From contig CM042015.1 in assembly GCA_023525715.1 (NCBI GenBank), forward strand, positions 84,217,250-84,281,249: a stretch of 64,000 bases of DNA. Reading direction: 5' to 3'. The notes under the pieces are model-generated. The model was not told the DNA's origin. It saw nothing but the letters and a program-made list of their open reading frames with translations, and ran no database searches. Positions 1 through 9,836 of this stretch are shown here, in pieces. This DNA is from Cichorium intybus. Lineage: Eukaryota; Streptophyta; Magnoliopsida; Asterales; Asteraceae. Within the stretch, counting starts at the first letter, position 1, and each line of letters starts with the position of its first letter. Both the position numbers and the translations under genes were made by a program.

Positions 1-2570
1 AATACGACCGCGGTTGGTCGAAGGCGCGGTGAAAAAAAAGATGTTTTGGCTTTTTTGGGAGGGATGACTCATGCCAAGCTTTTGACTGCTGAAGAGGAAG
101 TCGATCTTTCGAAAGGGATACAGGTTTTATAATAGCATCCTACTTTTTCGGTTAATTCTTTTTGTTTAAATTCTTTTTTTTTTTATGTAAATTTGTTGTT
201 TTTAACGCGCAGGATTTGTTAAAATTGCAAGAAATTCATAAACAGCTGGCGGCGCAATTTGGGGTGCCGCCAACTTTTGCTGAATGGGCTGCTGCAGCAG
301 GGATTGATCAAATACAATTAGGGAGACGTTTACACCATGGTGAAGAATGTAGGGACAAAATGATTAGGAGTAATATACGTCTTGTTATTTCGGTTGCAAG
401 AAGTTATTATGGAACAAAAGTACATCTTCAAGATATTGTTCAGGTAACTAAATATGACAGCTTTGTACAAATTTGTTCCACCCAAAAAGGTGGAACCAGG
501 TGGGACATGACATGACATAAATTGTCAGTTTTTGTCCCACCTGAAAAGATAGGACTGATGTCCCAAAAAGGTGGGACAAGACTGTAAGTGTTTGTTCCAC
601 CTAAAAAAAGGTGGAACTGCCTGAAAAGGTGAGACTAGGGCTGATGTTGACTACTTTTGATGTTTTTATTTTACTTTATTTGTCAGGAAGGAATTCGAGG
701 CCTGGTGAAAAGTGCAGAAAAATTTGATGCTTCAAAGGGGTTTAAATTTTCAACATATGCTCATTGGTGGATAAGACAAGCTGTGCAAAGATCTCGTGCT
801 GAACAAAGCAGGATAATTCATGTTCCAGTAAGCAAAATGATGATTGAAAACTGTCTGGATAAATGATGTCTAAAAATGTTTGAGAAAATAGTAGGGAAGA
901 ATAACCTAGGGCAAGTATATAAAAAGTTTGAGTAAATTACATTTTTGGTCCCTGTGTATAGCTGTTTTTTTTCAATTTAAGTCCCAGTATGTTTTCTCTT
1001 GAAATTTTGGTCCCATTCTATTGCAATCTTTTGTCATCATTTGAGGTTCTTGTAACATTATTGGTCCCTAGTCCAAATAATATTACTTTTTGGTCCTTGA
1101 ATACAGCTAATTTTTAAATTTTTGGACCCAAAGATATAGTCATTTTCTTGGAATATTATGAAAAACGTCACAATAACCTCAAATAAAGACCAAAATTACA
1201 AGAGAGCATTTTGGGACTAAAATTGCAAAAATAAGCTTTACTCAGGGACTTAAAATGTAATTGATTCATATAGCTATATTTCTGGGACCAAAATTGCAAT
1301 AATCAGCTACAAGTAGGGACCAAAAATAGTCATTTACTTGGAACAGGGACCAAAAACATTACAATAACCTTACATAAGGACCAAGATTGTAAGAGAAAAC
1401 CATTAGGGACAAAAATTGAAATAATCAGATATACTCAAGGACCAAAAATCTAATTTACTCAAAAAGTGAGGACTTAACGTGGAAAATCCTTCTCGGTCAA
1501 GTCGGTACGCAAAATAATAATTTCAAACCATCTGTTTTGGAAAAATTGCTATCCCGATAGATGACGTCCAAAAAAGTATCTAAGAAAATGACTTGACACA
1601 AATATATAAAATAATTACGTCTATTAAGTCGTTCTTTATGTACTAAGCGAAAAGGATACATTCATATATAACTTAATGGATTAAGTCGTGTCCCCATGGA
1701 ACAGTATTATATGGTGGAGGTGCAATCGAGAGTGAACGAGGCTAAATATCGACTGAATAAGCAACTTGGAAGAAATGCCACGCAAGCAGAGATTGCAATC
1801 GAAACGGGTTTTTCAATTAAGAGGATTCAATCTGCGGAAGTTGCCCCGAGACCCGCTCGATCTCTCGATGTTCGTGTCGGGTTTGAAAACAATACTAAAC
1901 TCACGGTTTGTCCCCTTTCCCTCTTTTTTTCTTTTCATTTGTGCAAATATTATACTTGCAATACGTTGGTTTAATCTTTATACCCGTGAGCAAAAAAGAT
2001 CCCATTTAACTTAGGGGCTGTTTGATACTTGTTGATTGAGTCAGTGTCTGACCCGGTCAGACTTATCCTGAAGCTGAAGCTGACCTGGTAAGAGGTAAAT
2101 TTAAGGGTTTAGGACCGAGTCAGACGTACCCTCTTACTTCTTACTGATCCAGTAAGAGGCAAATCAAACAGCCCCTTAAAAAATGGGTTTTAAAGCCATA
2201 TCCCGTTTAATAAACGGATTAATAAAAGTACGTTGCTATTTCTTGCTTGGGTCACATATTCATCATCGAATCGAACAAATAATTTTAGGACCTTATTGAT
2301 GATCCGGACCAAGAGACACCCGAGGAGATATTAATCAAGCAAACCATGGCGGAAGACTTAGGCAAAGTCTTAAACACATTAAACGAAAAAGAGCAACAAG
2401 TGATTAGATGGCGGTTCGGTTTAGAAGACGGCCGAACACGAACGTTACAAGAAATTGGAGACGTAATGGGTGTGAGCCGTGAAAGGGTTCGACAAATCGA
2501 ACTTTACGCTTTTCGCAAGTTAAGAAACACAGACGAAACCGAGACGTTGAGGCAATACTTACCTCAATAG
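1..2570 (+). CDS. Plastid RNA polymerase sigma factor, 3' part (five exons)
   Basis: Sigma-70 type factor that would direct the plastid-encoded RNA polymerase to promoters in chloroplasts (known for the plant family). Exons read 1-123 (5' partial), 213-443, 687-827, 1705-1905 and 2289-2570; all junctions are GT-AG, every exon keeps frame and TAG ends at 2570, giving about 325 C-terminal residues. Visible landmarks are region 2 (NIRLVISVARSY, LQDIVQEGIRGL, EKFDASKGFKFSTYAHWWIR), region 3 (VNEAKYRLNKQLGR) and the region 4.2 helix-turn-helix (TLQEIGDVMGVSRERVRQIE). The transit peptide and variable N-terminus lie outside the window. It resembles SIG2-like factors most, but I cannot assign the paralogue. 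Introns 3 and 4 carry MITEs; no coding damage is seen. Confidence 0.9.
475..640. repeat. Short degenerate tandem repeat in sigma-factor intron 2
   Basis: Several irregular copies of a unit like aaaaaggtgggac / tttgtcccacct alternate in both orientations inside the 243-bp intron 2. It could fold into small hairpins. No function is evident. Confidence 0.55.
930..1460. mobile_element. Fold-back MULE-type MITE in sigma-factor intron 3
   Basis: A 531-bp element built of repeated 'ggtccct' style blocks that run one way in the left half and as reverse complements in the right half, so most of it can fold back. The ends are gagtaaatta and taatttactc. Flanking 9-mers aaaaagttt (921-929) and aaaaagtga (1461-1469) match at 7 of 9 bases, which fits a decayed 9-bp Mutator-type target duplication. 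It carries no ORF and explains why intron 3 is 877 bp. Confidence 0.75.
2014..2175. mobile_element. Tourist-like (PIF/Harbinger) MITE in sigma-factor intron 4
   Basis: A 162-bp element with inverted ends ggggctgtttgat / atcaaacagcccc. TTA lies directly outside both ends (2011-2013, 2176-2178), the 3-bp target duplication typical of PIF/Harbinger. It is noncoding and sits wholly inside the intron. Confidence 0.85.
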
Positions 2571-3399
2571 GAATAAAAAAAGATGGACCGAGAGTATTTG
2601 TATAGGGCAATCTTTCGCATCAAAAGGTCTTTTGACTTTGACTCGGTTTAAGTGATGATGTGGCTTACGTGACCTTGTTGCGATATGAGTAACGTTTTAC
2701 TCGGTTTTTTTCTTGATTTTTCTTATTCTTGATCTTGTATTATATTCTCAAGATGTTTGGTTCTTTATTCATGCATACAAGCAAAATGTTGTAATTTACT
2801 TGGCGTTTTTATGTTTACTTTTTAACCTAATGTAACTATTAGGGGATGTGTTGGTTCGGTTCGGTTCGTTTCATAGGCTTAAAAAACCGGTCTTACTGCT
2901 TTTGTGGTTCAACGTGATTGGTATTAGTTTTTTTTTACCAACTAATAACATAGGACATCTTTGAATACCACCTCGGTAATGTTTATGTAATAAAAAATTC
3001 GTTATTACCAGTGAAAACTAGCTAGGAAAAAGACTAAATAGAAACAAAAAATAAAGTTTTAAGGACACTCCTGTGGACAAAAAATTGGGGCCGAGACAAT
3101 AGTGTTGCTTGTAGTTTTTAAACCTTTTCCTTTTTTTTTTTTTTTTTTTTTTTGTTTAAGTTGGTCTATTTAAAAGCTTTAACAAGTGCTTGTAAGGTAC
3201 AATACACATTAAATGGTTGAACCAACTCTTAACAAGTGCTTGTATATTTACAAGCGTTTTGCATAAGCCTCGACTAAAAAGCTCACAATAGATGAGAACT
3301 CTTTCATTGTTTAAACAATATGAAAAGGTTATAAAATAACTCATATTGTGGTTGCTTTTAGAGCATATGTGGTGATAGCTTATTGTAAAATTTTCTACT
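2571..3399. other. 3' flank of the sigma-factor gene, no gene seen
   Basis: AT-rich sequence downstream of the sigma-factor stop with a poly-T run near 3130-3153 and a short direct repeat (taacaagtgcttgta, 3178 and 3229 regions). Only short unsupported ORFs are present. The transcript 3' end is expected here, but I cannot place a polyadenylation site. Confidence 0.5.
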
Positions 3400-3542
3400 A
3401 TTCAAATAACTGTTTACAGTCTTTTACCATCAGAGTGAAAAGTTTTTTAAAGGGAGCTGATTTTTCCAAGGAATGTTTTAATTCATCCACTGAAAAATTA
3501 AGATATTGACAATTATGCCCCTCAATCTATTTTTGAGATATT

Positions 3543-3546
<4 letters not shown>

Positions 3547-3600
<54 letters not shown>
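3547..3600. repeat. (GA)n microsatellite
   Basis: About 27 uninterrupted GA units just inside the left inverted repeat of the surrounding element. It generates a meaningless Arg-Glu ORF. Confidence 0.95.
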
Positions 3601-3606
<6 letters not shown>

Positions 3607-3681
3607 TTAATTTGTTTCCAAACACACTCCTTCTTCCTATTCAAAGTTGAATCTTCTCCAAGATCGCATTCACTCCCATCA

Positions 3682-3987
3682 CTACTGCATCTTCAATGTC
3701 CACCAACGCCAAATGAAACAAGAAACCTTAATCAGAACAGATTTTAACCACACCATGATTTTATTGCCTAACGAAGTAATTTTCAGATCAATTTCACGTC
3801 TCATCAAGTTGACTGAAAAGATCCCATCGGGGGATAGGTTGAAAGAGAATCGATCCGGCTCCTGACTAAAGTTATGGTTCCCCAGCAGAAGAGTTAATTC
3901 AGCGAGCTCAACAATCTCATGTGGGCTAGAAGGAGGATGCTTCCATTTCCAAGTCAGACCTGCCACTGAAAGTCTATCAGAAAGCAA
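3682..3987 (-). pseudogene. Fragment of a LINE reverse-transcriptase C-terminal zinc-binding (zf-RVT) region
   Basis: The minus strand encodes about 100 residues with the pattern LTWKWKHPP, ELAELTLLL, DRFSFNLSPDGIFSVNLMRREI and KVSCFIWRWW. This is the usual spacing of the zf-RVT segment found after the reverse transcriptase of plant LINEs (W.W.PP, D.W.W.L...G.FSV, W...P.KV..F.WR). No reverse-transcriptase core is present upstream, so it is a fragment, either captured by or inserted in the MULE-like element. The start is arbitrary. Confidence 0.65.
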
Positions 3988-4090
3988 ACAATGTTTTTTG
4001 GAATCAAGGGTGTAAAGGTGTGGAAATTTTAAAAAGAGTTGAGAGCCATCGAGCCATCTTCGTCCTCTGTACCAACATTAATCAAAAAGA

Positions 4091-4801
4091 TGTTGGTGAT
4101 TTTATATTACCAATGTATATTTAAGTGTAATGGATTAACTTGTTGACCAAATACAATTTTGACAAATATTAAACAAGTAAAGAAGGTGCAGACTGCACAC
4201 TTGTTTGAGTTTGATCAAGATTCAAAGAGCACTGTTGTTTAGGGGGGGAAGTCCCTAAACTAACGGGGTCCGGGGCCGGACCCATGGTAGCGGGGTCCAA
4301 GGGGCAGAGCCCCTGGCTTGGCTGGGGTAGGTTTTTCAAAAAATGCATCAGAAATTCGTTTTTTCTAAAATGGCCTGATTTTTGACCTTTGTGATCACAC
4401 GACCCGTGTGATCACAAAGCAGATTTTGTAAACAGATTCTAATCAGACATCACATGACCTGTGTGAATGTCAAAGCATTTTGCATCCGAGAAAGGACACG
4501 ACCCGTGTGGGGCCACACAACCCGTGTGTGTGTCAAAGTAATTTGATACCCAGACATCACACGACCCTTATGGAAGCACACGACCCGTGTGATGTGCCCA
4601 GTGACAGTTTCCTGTTGGTTTTTGACACGTTATATGCCCATTTTTGGTACAAGAAATTCATATCAACCCCCATTCTTTGATCTTGATCATACTCTGAATC
4701 TTATACAATCAAAGATTTGATCGTACCATCGAAATACTTTGATTTGAGAGTGAAAATCACATAGAGATTCCAAGTGATCGATTAACCCCAAATTTCTAAC
4801 A
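4091..4801 (-). mobile_element. Probable solo LTR
   Basis: On the minus strand the segment starts TGTTAGAAATTTGGGG and ends TCACCAACA, the TG...CA form of an LTR, over 711 bp. It contains the GC-rich block near 4250-4330 common in plant LTRs and several copies of cacgacccgtgtg. The flanking 5-mers aaaga and aaata match at only four of five bases. No internal retroelement sequence, primer site or second LTR is attached. The assignment is moderate. Confidence 0.5.
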
Positions 4802-5137
4802 AAATATGGTAAAAGGATTGAGGGACATATACGTCAATATGAGAATTTTGCAGAAGCTTCTTTGGAAACTAACGAGTAACGTCTTTCTCTCTCAAATATC
4901 TCAAAACTAGATTGAGGGGCATAATTGTCAATATAATTTTTTTAGTGGCTAGATAAAGCACTTCGTTGGACAACAGTTATTCAGACCAATTAGTAAACTC
5001 CAACATCTTAATCCTTTTATAAGTTTTCTCCATTTTGGCCCATACATTTAATAATATTTCATTTGATATCAGGTTATTTTATTTTGTTTTTATTTTGTTT
5101 TTTTTGAATCGGCAAATAATACACATATACTATATCC

Positions 5138-5727
5138 CAAGGTTGTAGAAGTCGCGGTAGGCGGGCGGTCGACTGGGGCCTAGGACTAGTCGGTCTAGGC
5201 GAGGACTAGTCGGCGCCTAGGCGGGGAGTATTACTTGTAACAAAATTTATTTTTTTAAATTTAGATATTACCTATATCCCTAAAAAATGATTAAATAAGT
5301 ATAAAAATTTGCAAATCAAAGTGTTTAAATATGTAAGTTATCAAACATCAGAATGTTTAGACTCATTAATGACATTTTTTTTATAATTTTAATCATCGAT
5401 AATCATAACTTAGCCACCGATTATCATAATTAATGATATTTTCTAAATTTAATTTTTAAAAATTTAAAAATTTGATTTTTTTTGAGAATTTGATAATTTT
5501 TGAAAATTTTTAAAATTTGAAACTTTTTGAAAATTTTGAAATTTTGAAATTTGAAAAATTGAAAATTTTGCCGCCTAGACCCGCCCAGACCCGCCTAAAC
5601 CCGATTTTGACCGCCGTTGACCAAATCCGCCTAGTTTTACCGCCTACCACTAATCGTAGGCGGAACCCGCCCGCCTAGCGCCTAGGCGCCGCCTAGGCGG
5701 CCGCCTAGGCCGACTTTTACAACACTG
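5138..5727. mobile_element. hAT-type MITE with clean 8-bp target duplication
   Basis: Ends caaggttgtagaagtcg and, reversed, cagtgttgtaaaagtcg. CTATATCC flanks both sides (5130-5137 and 5728-5735), an exact 8-bp duplication as expected for hAT. The ends are GC-rich repeats of a cgcctaggcgg theme and the middle is extremely AT-rich (gaaaattttgaaatttt). It carries no ORF. A relative lies at 38157-38610. Confidence 0.88.
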
Positions 5728-5741
5728 CTATATCCTAACCT

Positions 5742-5832
5742 ACACCACCTAATCCCCTAGTGAGATTTGAACCCAATACCTCAAAGAGGCCGGGCATACA
5801 CCTGTGCCACTGAACTACAAGGTCTTTGGCTC
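5742..5832 (-). repeat. tRNA-derived SINE-like fragment
   Basis: The minus strand shows an A-box-like tagttcagtggc and a B-box-like gggttcaaatctc about 40 nt apart, as in tRNA-derived SINEs. It cannot fold into a full tRNA because matching acceptor arms are not seen. The hAT MITE at 5138-5727 abuts it. Confidence 0.5.
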
Positions 5833-5835
5833 ATA

Positions 5836-6421
5836 TCCGGGTTATATCTAGATATTAAACTTTTATTATTATTTTGATTAGTTAATCTATTTAGTTATTT
5901 AACAATATAGAAATAGATATATTCTATAAAAATAATATCATTTGAAAGAATTGTCAAAACTTTCAAAATAAAACAAATATCGAATATTATAAAAAATTAG
6001 ACTTAGATAATATTTTATTGTTTCTTTATTTTTATTATTAGATACATGAAAATTTTATCATCTTTTATATTTTAAAGAAAGACCGTAATTATGTTTTTAG
6101 TTGGGTGCTGCTTCTAAACACCTTACAATTTGACATGCGTTTTTTGATGTTGTACGATGAAATAGAAGTGAAAAATGGACTATATGTTTATACTTTTTTT
6201 TTTCAAATATCAATATGGTAATATTTTTATTTATTCAATTTTAATGTCAAATAATGTTTTTTTTTTGCGAAAATATGATATATGTTTAAAAATGATAAAT
6301 TATATAAGAAGACTTTATAACACATTTAAGATATATAAATGAGAAATTAAATAAAAAAAATTCCTTTGCAAAGTTTAACGATTGGAGGATTATGACAAAA
6401 AAGTTATTAAATAAAGGTTAA
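5836..6421. other. AT-rich spacer before Helitron
   Basis: Very AT-rich sequence with no supported coding region or recognisable repeat boundary. Confidence 0.5.
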
Positions 6422-6431
6422 CTAGTTTTTT

Positions 6432-6450
6432 AACCGTGCTCCGCACGGTT
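6432..6450 (-). other. Helitron 3' terminal hairpin
   Basis: Perfect 8-bp stem with a 3-nt loop (aaccgtgc tcc gcacggtt), ending about 7 nt inside the CTAG terminus. In the family this structure marks the end of rolling-circle transfer. Confidence 0.9.
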
Positions 6451-7196
6451 CCCATTTAGTCCTCAAAGAAACAGAGGTTGCTCTTTTTGAATAGCAGTGT
6501 ACTTACATTTCTTCTCATCTATTTAGGAATCATTTAAAAAGAATCCAAAACCACTTCAATAGCAGTGAACCAAAGAAAATTGTAGCCTTTAATCCATAAG
6601 TCGATGGTCGACAATCAATAGCCTTGAGGTTACACGTAATACAAATATACGAAAAGTTAGAAAACACAAAAAAGTCTTCCATTGTTTCCATTTAACAACG
6701 CAAACCACTTTTTAACTGTCTAAATTTACTACATCCATACGATTATGCTGAATATGCATGTACTTCATGCATCAGAAGTTGTGTTATGTTCTTATAACGG
6801 AAATCATAACTTATGCGATGTAGCGGGAACTCTGAAACGGGTTAAATGGTAAAAAATAGCAACATATTTTTTAATTTGTTTATATAGCACCCTTTTTAGC
6901 TTTTGCCCTGTCATAAAGAGTGACCTAAACAGATGGGTTTTACTATACATGCCCCCATTTCAGCTTCAACCCTTCTATCAAAATCATACCCACGATCATC
7001 CATAGTGATTCCAACACAACAAACCAAATGACACTTTAATCTATTTTTGTTTCAAGATGACGTATGGATCAGACGTGTGAGCATGTGTCAGAACAGTAGC
7101 ACAAGTTGTACCAGTAATGACAACGTACTTTATGGAATGAGATTTTTTAATCTAACACAAAGATTAGTAATTCAAAATCGATTCCCAAATGTTAAC

Positions 7197-7904
7197 TTTA
7201 CCATCTCCAGCAGCATAATTAGTTGCACTTGCAACCTGCTTTAGTAAATTAGCACAAACGTTTTTAGCCTTTTCATCAAAGTTTATGCTTTTGGCTACTG
7301 TGACACCATCTTTTGTGACTTTAGGACTTCCGTGAGTTTGTTCAATAATCACGTTGCGTCCCTGATTGTGGTATACAAGATAAGAGTGAATAAGAATGGT
7401 TTTAGTGATTTTGGGAAAAGGAAATGGAGGCTGAAGAAAGTTACCTTTGGTCCCATTGTGACTTTTACAGCATCTGCAAGCTGGTTTACACCAATTAATA
7501 TGGCAGCTCGGGCCGTAGACACAAACTCGATATCCTTTGCAACATAGTTTTTGGTCCAAATGACTCTACCATAAACCTTCAATATCACCAATCATTAGTT
7601 CCACAGAAGCAAGATCGATCGATTCGATAAATTAAGATTACGAACGGAGTATAGCAACACAACCAAACATCACACTTCGCCATAGATTTGCCTTAATTCA
7701 AAAAACCAACAAAACGAATAAACAAAACTGAACGGATACTCACCAGCTTCCTTGATGTAGATGACCTACAAACAAATAATTGTAAAATCAATCAGCGCCT
7801 TATAAGTAATATATAACCAAAGACTTGCAAACCAATCGAGAAATGAATCGAAAGAAAGATGAATACCTGATCAAGGAGGTTAATGCTACAGCAACTCGGT
7901 ACAT
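7197..7904 (-). pseudogene. Captured 5' exons of mitochondrial chaperonin CPN60 (HSP60)
   Basis: Four minus-strand exons splice in frame: 7904-7867 (MYRVAVALTSLIR), 7765-7744, 7576-7445 (KNYVAKDIEF, QLADAVKVTMGPK) and 7361-7197 (GRNVIIEQTHGSPKVTKDG, VTVAKSINF, KQVASATNYAAGDGK). These match the N-terminal presequence and the start of the equatorial ATPase domain of group I chaperonins (TMGPKGRNV, KVTKDGVTVAK, AGDGT). Only about 120 of roughly 570 residues are present. The conserved GDGTT becomes GDGK at the break, and substitutions such as NVCANLL and ATNYA suggest decay. It cannot make a working chaperonin, although it could be transcribed and spliced. It lies inside the Helitron, in the Helitron's own orientation. 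Confidence 0.85.
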
Positions 7905-8399
7905 GGCTGGTGAAAAATCGAAAACAAAGTGGTATCCATTCATGTCTTTTCGATTTCTCTTTTGTCTTCTTTCAGTTGCAGTCTCGATCGCACTTGTCGT
8001 TGCTTCTGTTAAATGCATTCATCTCCAAAAATGTTATTATGCATAAGCTGATTTAAAAAATAATTAGAATAACGGCCTCTTAAATAACATCTTATATCCA
8101 CACCAATTGATAACTGTGATGACCATTTACATTAATTCAATTACCAATTACAACTGACAGAAAAACAAAGATATAAAAACACATTGAACACAACAAATCA
8201 GTGAGTATACATCAAAGGAGAAATACAAAAACACAAAATCCACCGACACAATATAATATCAATTACAAGGCAATAAGATATGAAAGGGTTAAAGAATCAT
8301 GATCTCCTTGCTTTTACACATCGAGTTCCTCCCTACAAAAATTATAAAACAAAATAAATTAATGATTTAAATGAGAGAATAAATTAATGAAAAGATGAA

Positions 8400-9107
8400 A
8401 AATTGCTTCTTATCAGAAGCTGCAATACATAACAACTCCTTTGAATCCGTGGAAACTAAAAGTTGAACGCCTTCTGAATACAAGATCTCCTTTTTTAGGG
8501 TTTGGATGTTTTCTTCAGAAAGTGATTGCATTAAATTGGATCCTTTAACAATGGTTTTAGCTACTTCAAATGCAAGGATCGATACTTTATTTCTCCTTGA
8601 AGCCATATTAGATACGAATCCACTTTGAGCATTCAAAATCATCATACTACTGCCTAATGTGTCCAATGCTTCGAGACCTATGCTACCGGCTTTACCTACA
8701 AATGTGGTCACATGAGGTGCCTGAAATTCCATAATGAAGAACAAATTGAGTATATCAAATTCAGAATAAGAAGAATTGAAATATGTTATGGAAATACCTT
8801 GATAGACGAAACCCTAGCAGGAGTGGAGGGTTTCAATTCTAGAGAAATCCCGTACATCAGTTCACCAGAATCATATGATGTTATCCTCCGATGATAAGCA
8901 TCATCATCAAGTGAATAAGATGAAGATAAACCTGAATCGTTATAGTTATGGCCATGGGCATGGCCATCGTCGTAATCATCCTTCTTCGTCTGATGACAAA
9001 CTCTTTACCGGTTTCAACTTCCCGGAAAACCCCGAATTATCCTTATCGCTACGGTACTCCGCCGCCAGGCTCCGCTTCAACGTTCCGCGAATACAGATGC
9101 CGCCTAT
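8400..9107 (-). pseudogene. Captured 5' exons of a PSI-like DUF3475/DUF668 gene
   Basis: Exon 9107-8798 encodes GGICIRGTLKRSLAAEYRSD, SGFSGKLKPVKS and ELKPSTPARVSSIK, with a GT donor. Exon 8720-8400 encodes FVGKAGSIGLEALDTLGSSM, SILAFEVAKTIVKGSNLMQS, EENIQTLKKEILYSEGVQ and LVSTDSKELLCIAASDKK. This is the N-terminus and DUF3475 region of PSK SIMULATOR-type proteins (plant growth signalling, membrane-associated by an N-terminal MGG). The start is ATA instead of ATG, one in-frame stop follows SSDEEG, and everything after the DUF3475 start is missing. It is a non-functional copy carried by the Helitron. Confidence 0.8.
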
Positions 9108-9280
9108 TTCACACGCTTCAACAAAACTTGTTTGGCATTTTTTTCACCCATCAAGCTGGGGTTATCTTGCTTACATCTGTTTCCAGAAAAACAACTAAGC
9201 AAAAAATTAATATTTAACCAAATTGGCTCCATTCTAAACTTTATGATGAAATGAGGTCAGCATAAATTGACCACGCTTAC

Positions 9281-9345
9281 CACAGTAAAGAAGAAAATGT
9301 CCAACACGCATAGAAAGCACCATAAATAGTTTCACCAAAGAGCAC
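9281..9345 (-). pseudogene. Unidentified captured exon
   Basis: A 65-nt minus-strand exon-like segment bounded by ttttttttcag and gtaagc, encoding VLFGETIYGAFYACWTFSSL. I do not recognise the source gene. The good splice signals and its position in the Helitron suggest a captured exon. Confidence 0.4.
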
Positions 9346-9674
9346 CTGAAAAAAAAAACCGAAGGTAAAAAGATGGGTCATAGGCGGTACCTTGGGGCCA
9401 TTTGAGAAGCGTTGAAAGATGACAGAAGGATTTTGTTTCTTTCGATAATAGATGGCAGACATAAAGCAGGAGGTGCACTCAAAATGAAACACCAAACTTA
9501 AGTGGGAAACAAAATTAGGAAACTATGAACAAAATAGTGATCCGGGAAAACTGGGTAGTGAGAATGTTAGTTGGCAATATGTCATACTAAGGTAGAAACA
9601 TCCCCACCGGTAAATTACAGAAATGACATTGGAATCAAGACAACAATTGATGAAAAAAACAACCAGGTCCTTAC

Positions 9675-9776
9675 GATTGGTATGACAAGTGCAACACCAG
9701 CATTGGTGTCTCTGTCTCTTAACAATCTTGCAACTCTTTCTTGAAAAGCCACCTCTATGTATTTAATAATATAGCC
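9675..9776 (-). pseudogene. Unidentified captured exon
   Basis: Exactly 34 codons between a polypyrimidine/cacag acceptor and a gtaagg donor on the minus strand: YIIKYIEVAFQERVARLLRD then RDTNAGVALVIPI. Both ends are in phase 0. Open, protein-like composition suggests an exon of a host gene I cannot name. Confidence 0.45.
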
Positions 9777-9836
9777 CTGTGAGAAAAAGAAACAAAAGGA
9801 AGATGAGAAAACACCAACATGGTGAATAACTTGCAT

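Larger units (their letters stand above)
3400..5000. mobile_element. MULE-like element, decayed, with captured sequence
   Basis: Inverted repeats face each other at about 3483-3550 and 4880-4955. They share the core gacaattatgcccctcaat and a GA/CT tract just inside. Weaker similarity (aataactgtt) extends outward to about 3400 and 4995. Between them lie a (GA)n tract, a LINE-derived coding remnant and a probable solo LTR. Exact ends and the target duplication were not resolved, so MULE membership rests on the long terminal repeats and resemblance to the clearer elements at 32.6 and 57.5 kb. Confidence 0.55.

Noticed and set aside
162..515. Stand-alone ORF at the sigma factor
   Set aside because: It starts in intron sequence and reads into the next intron; the true coding unit is exon 213-443 of the spliced gene.
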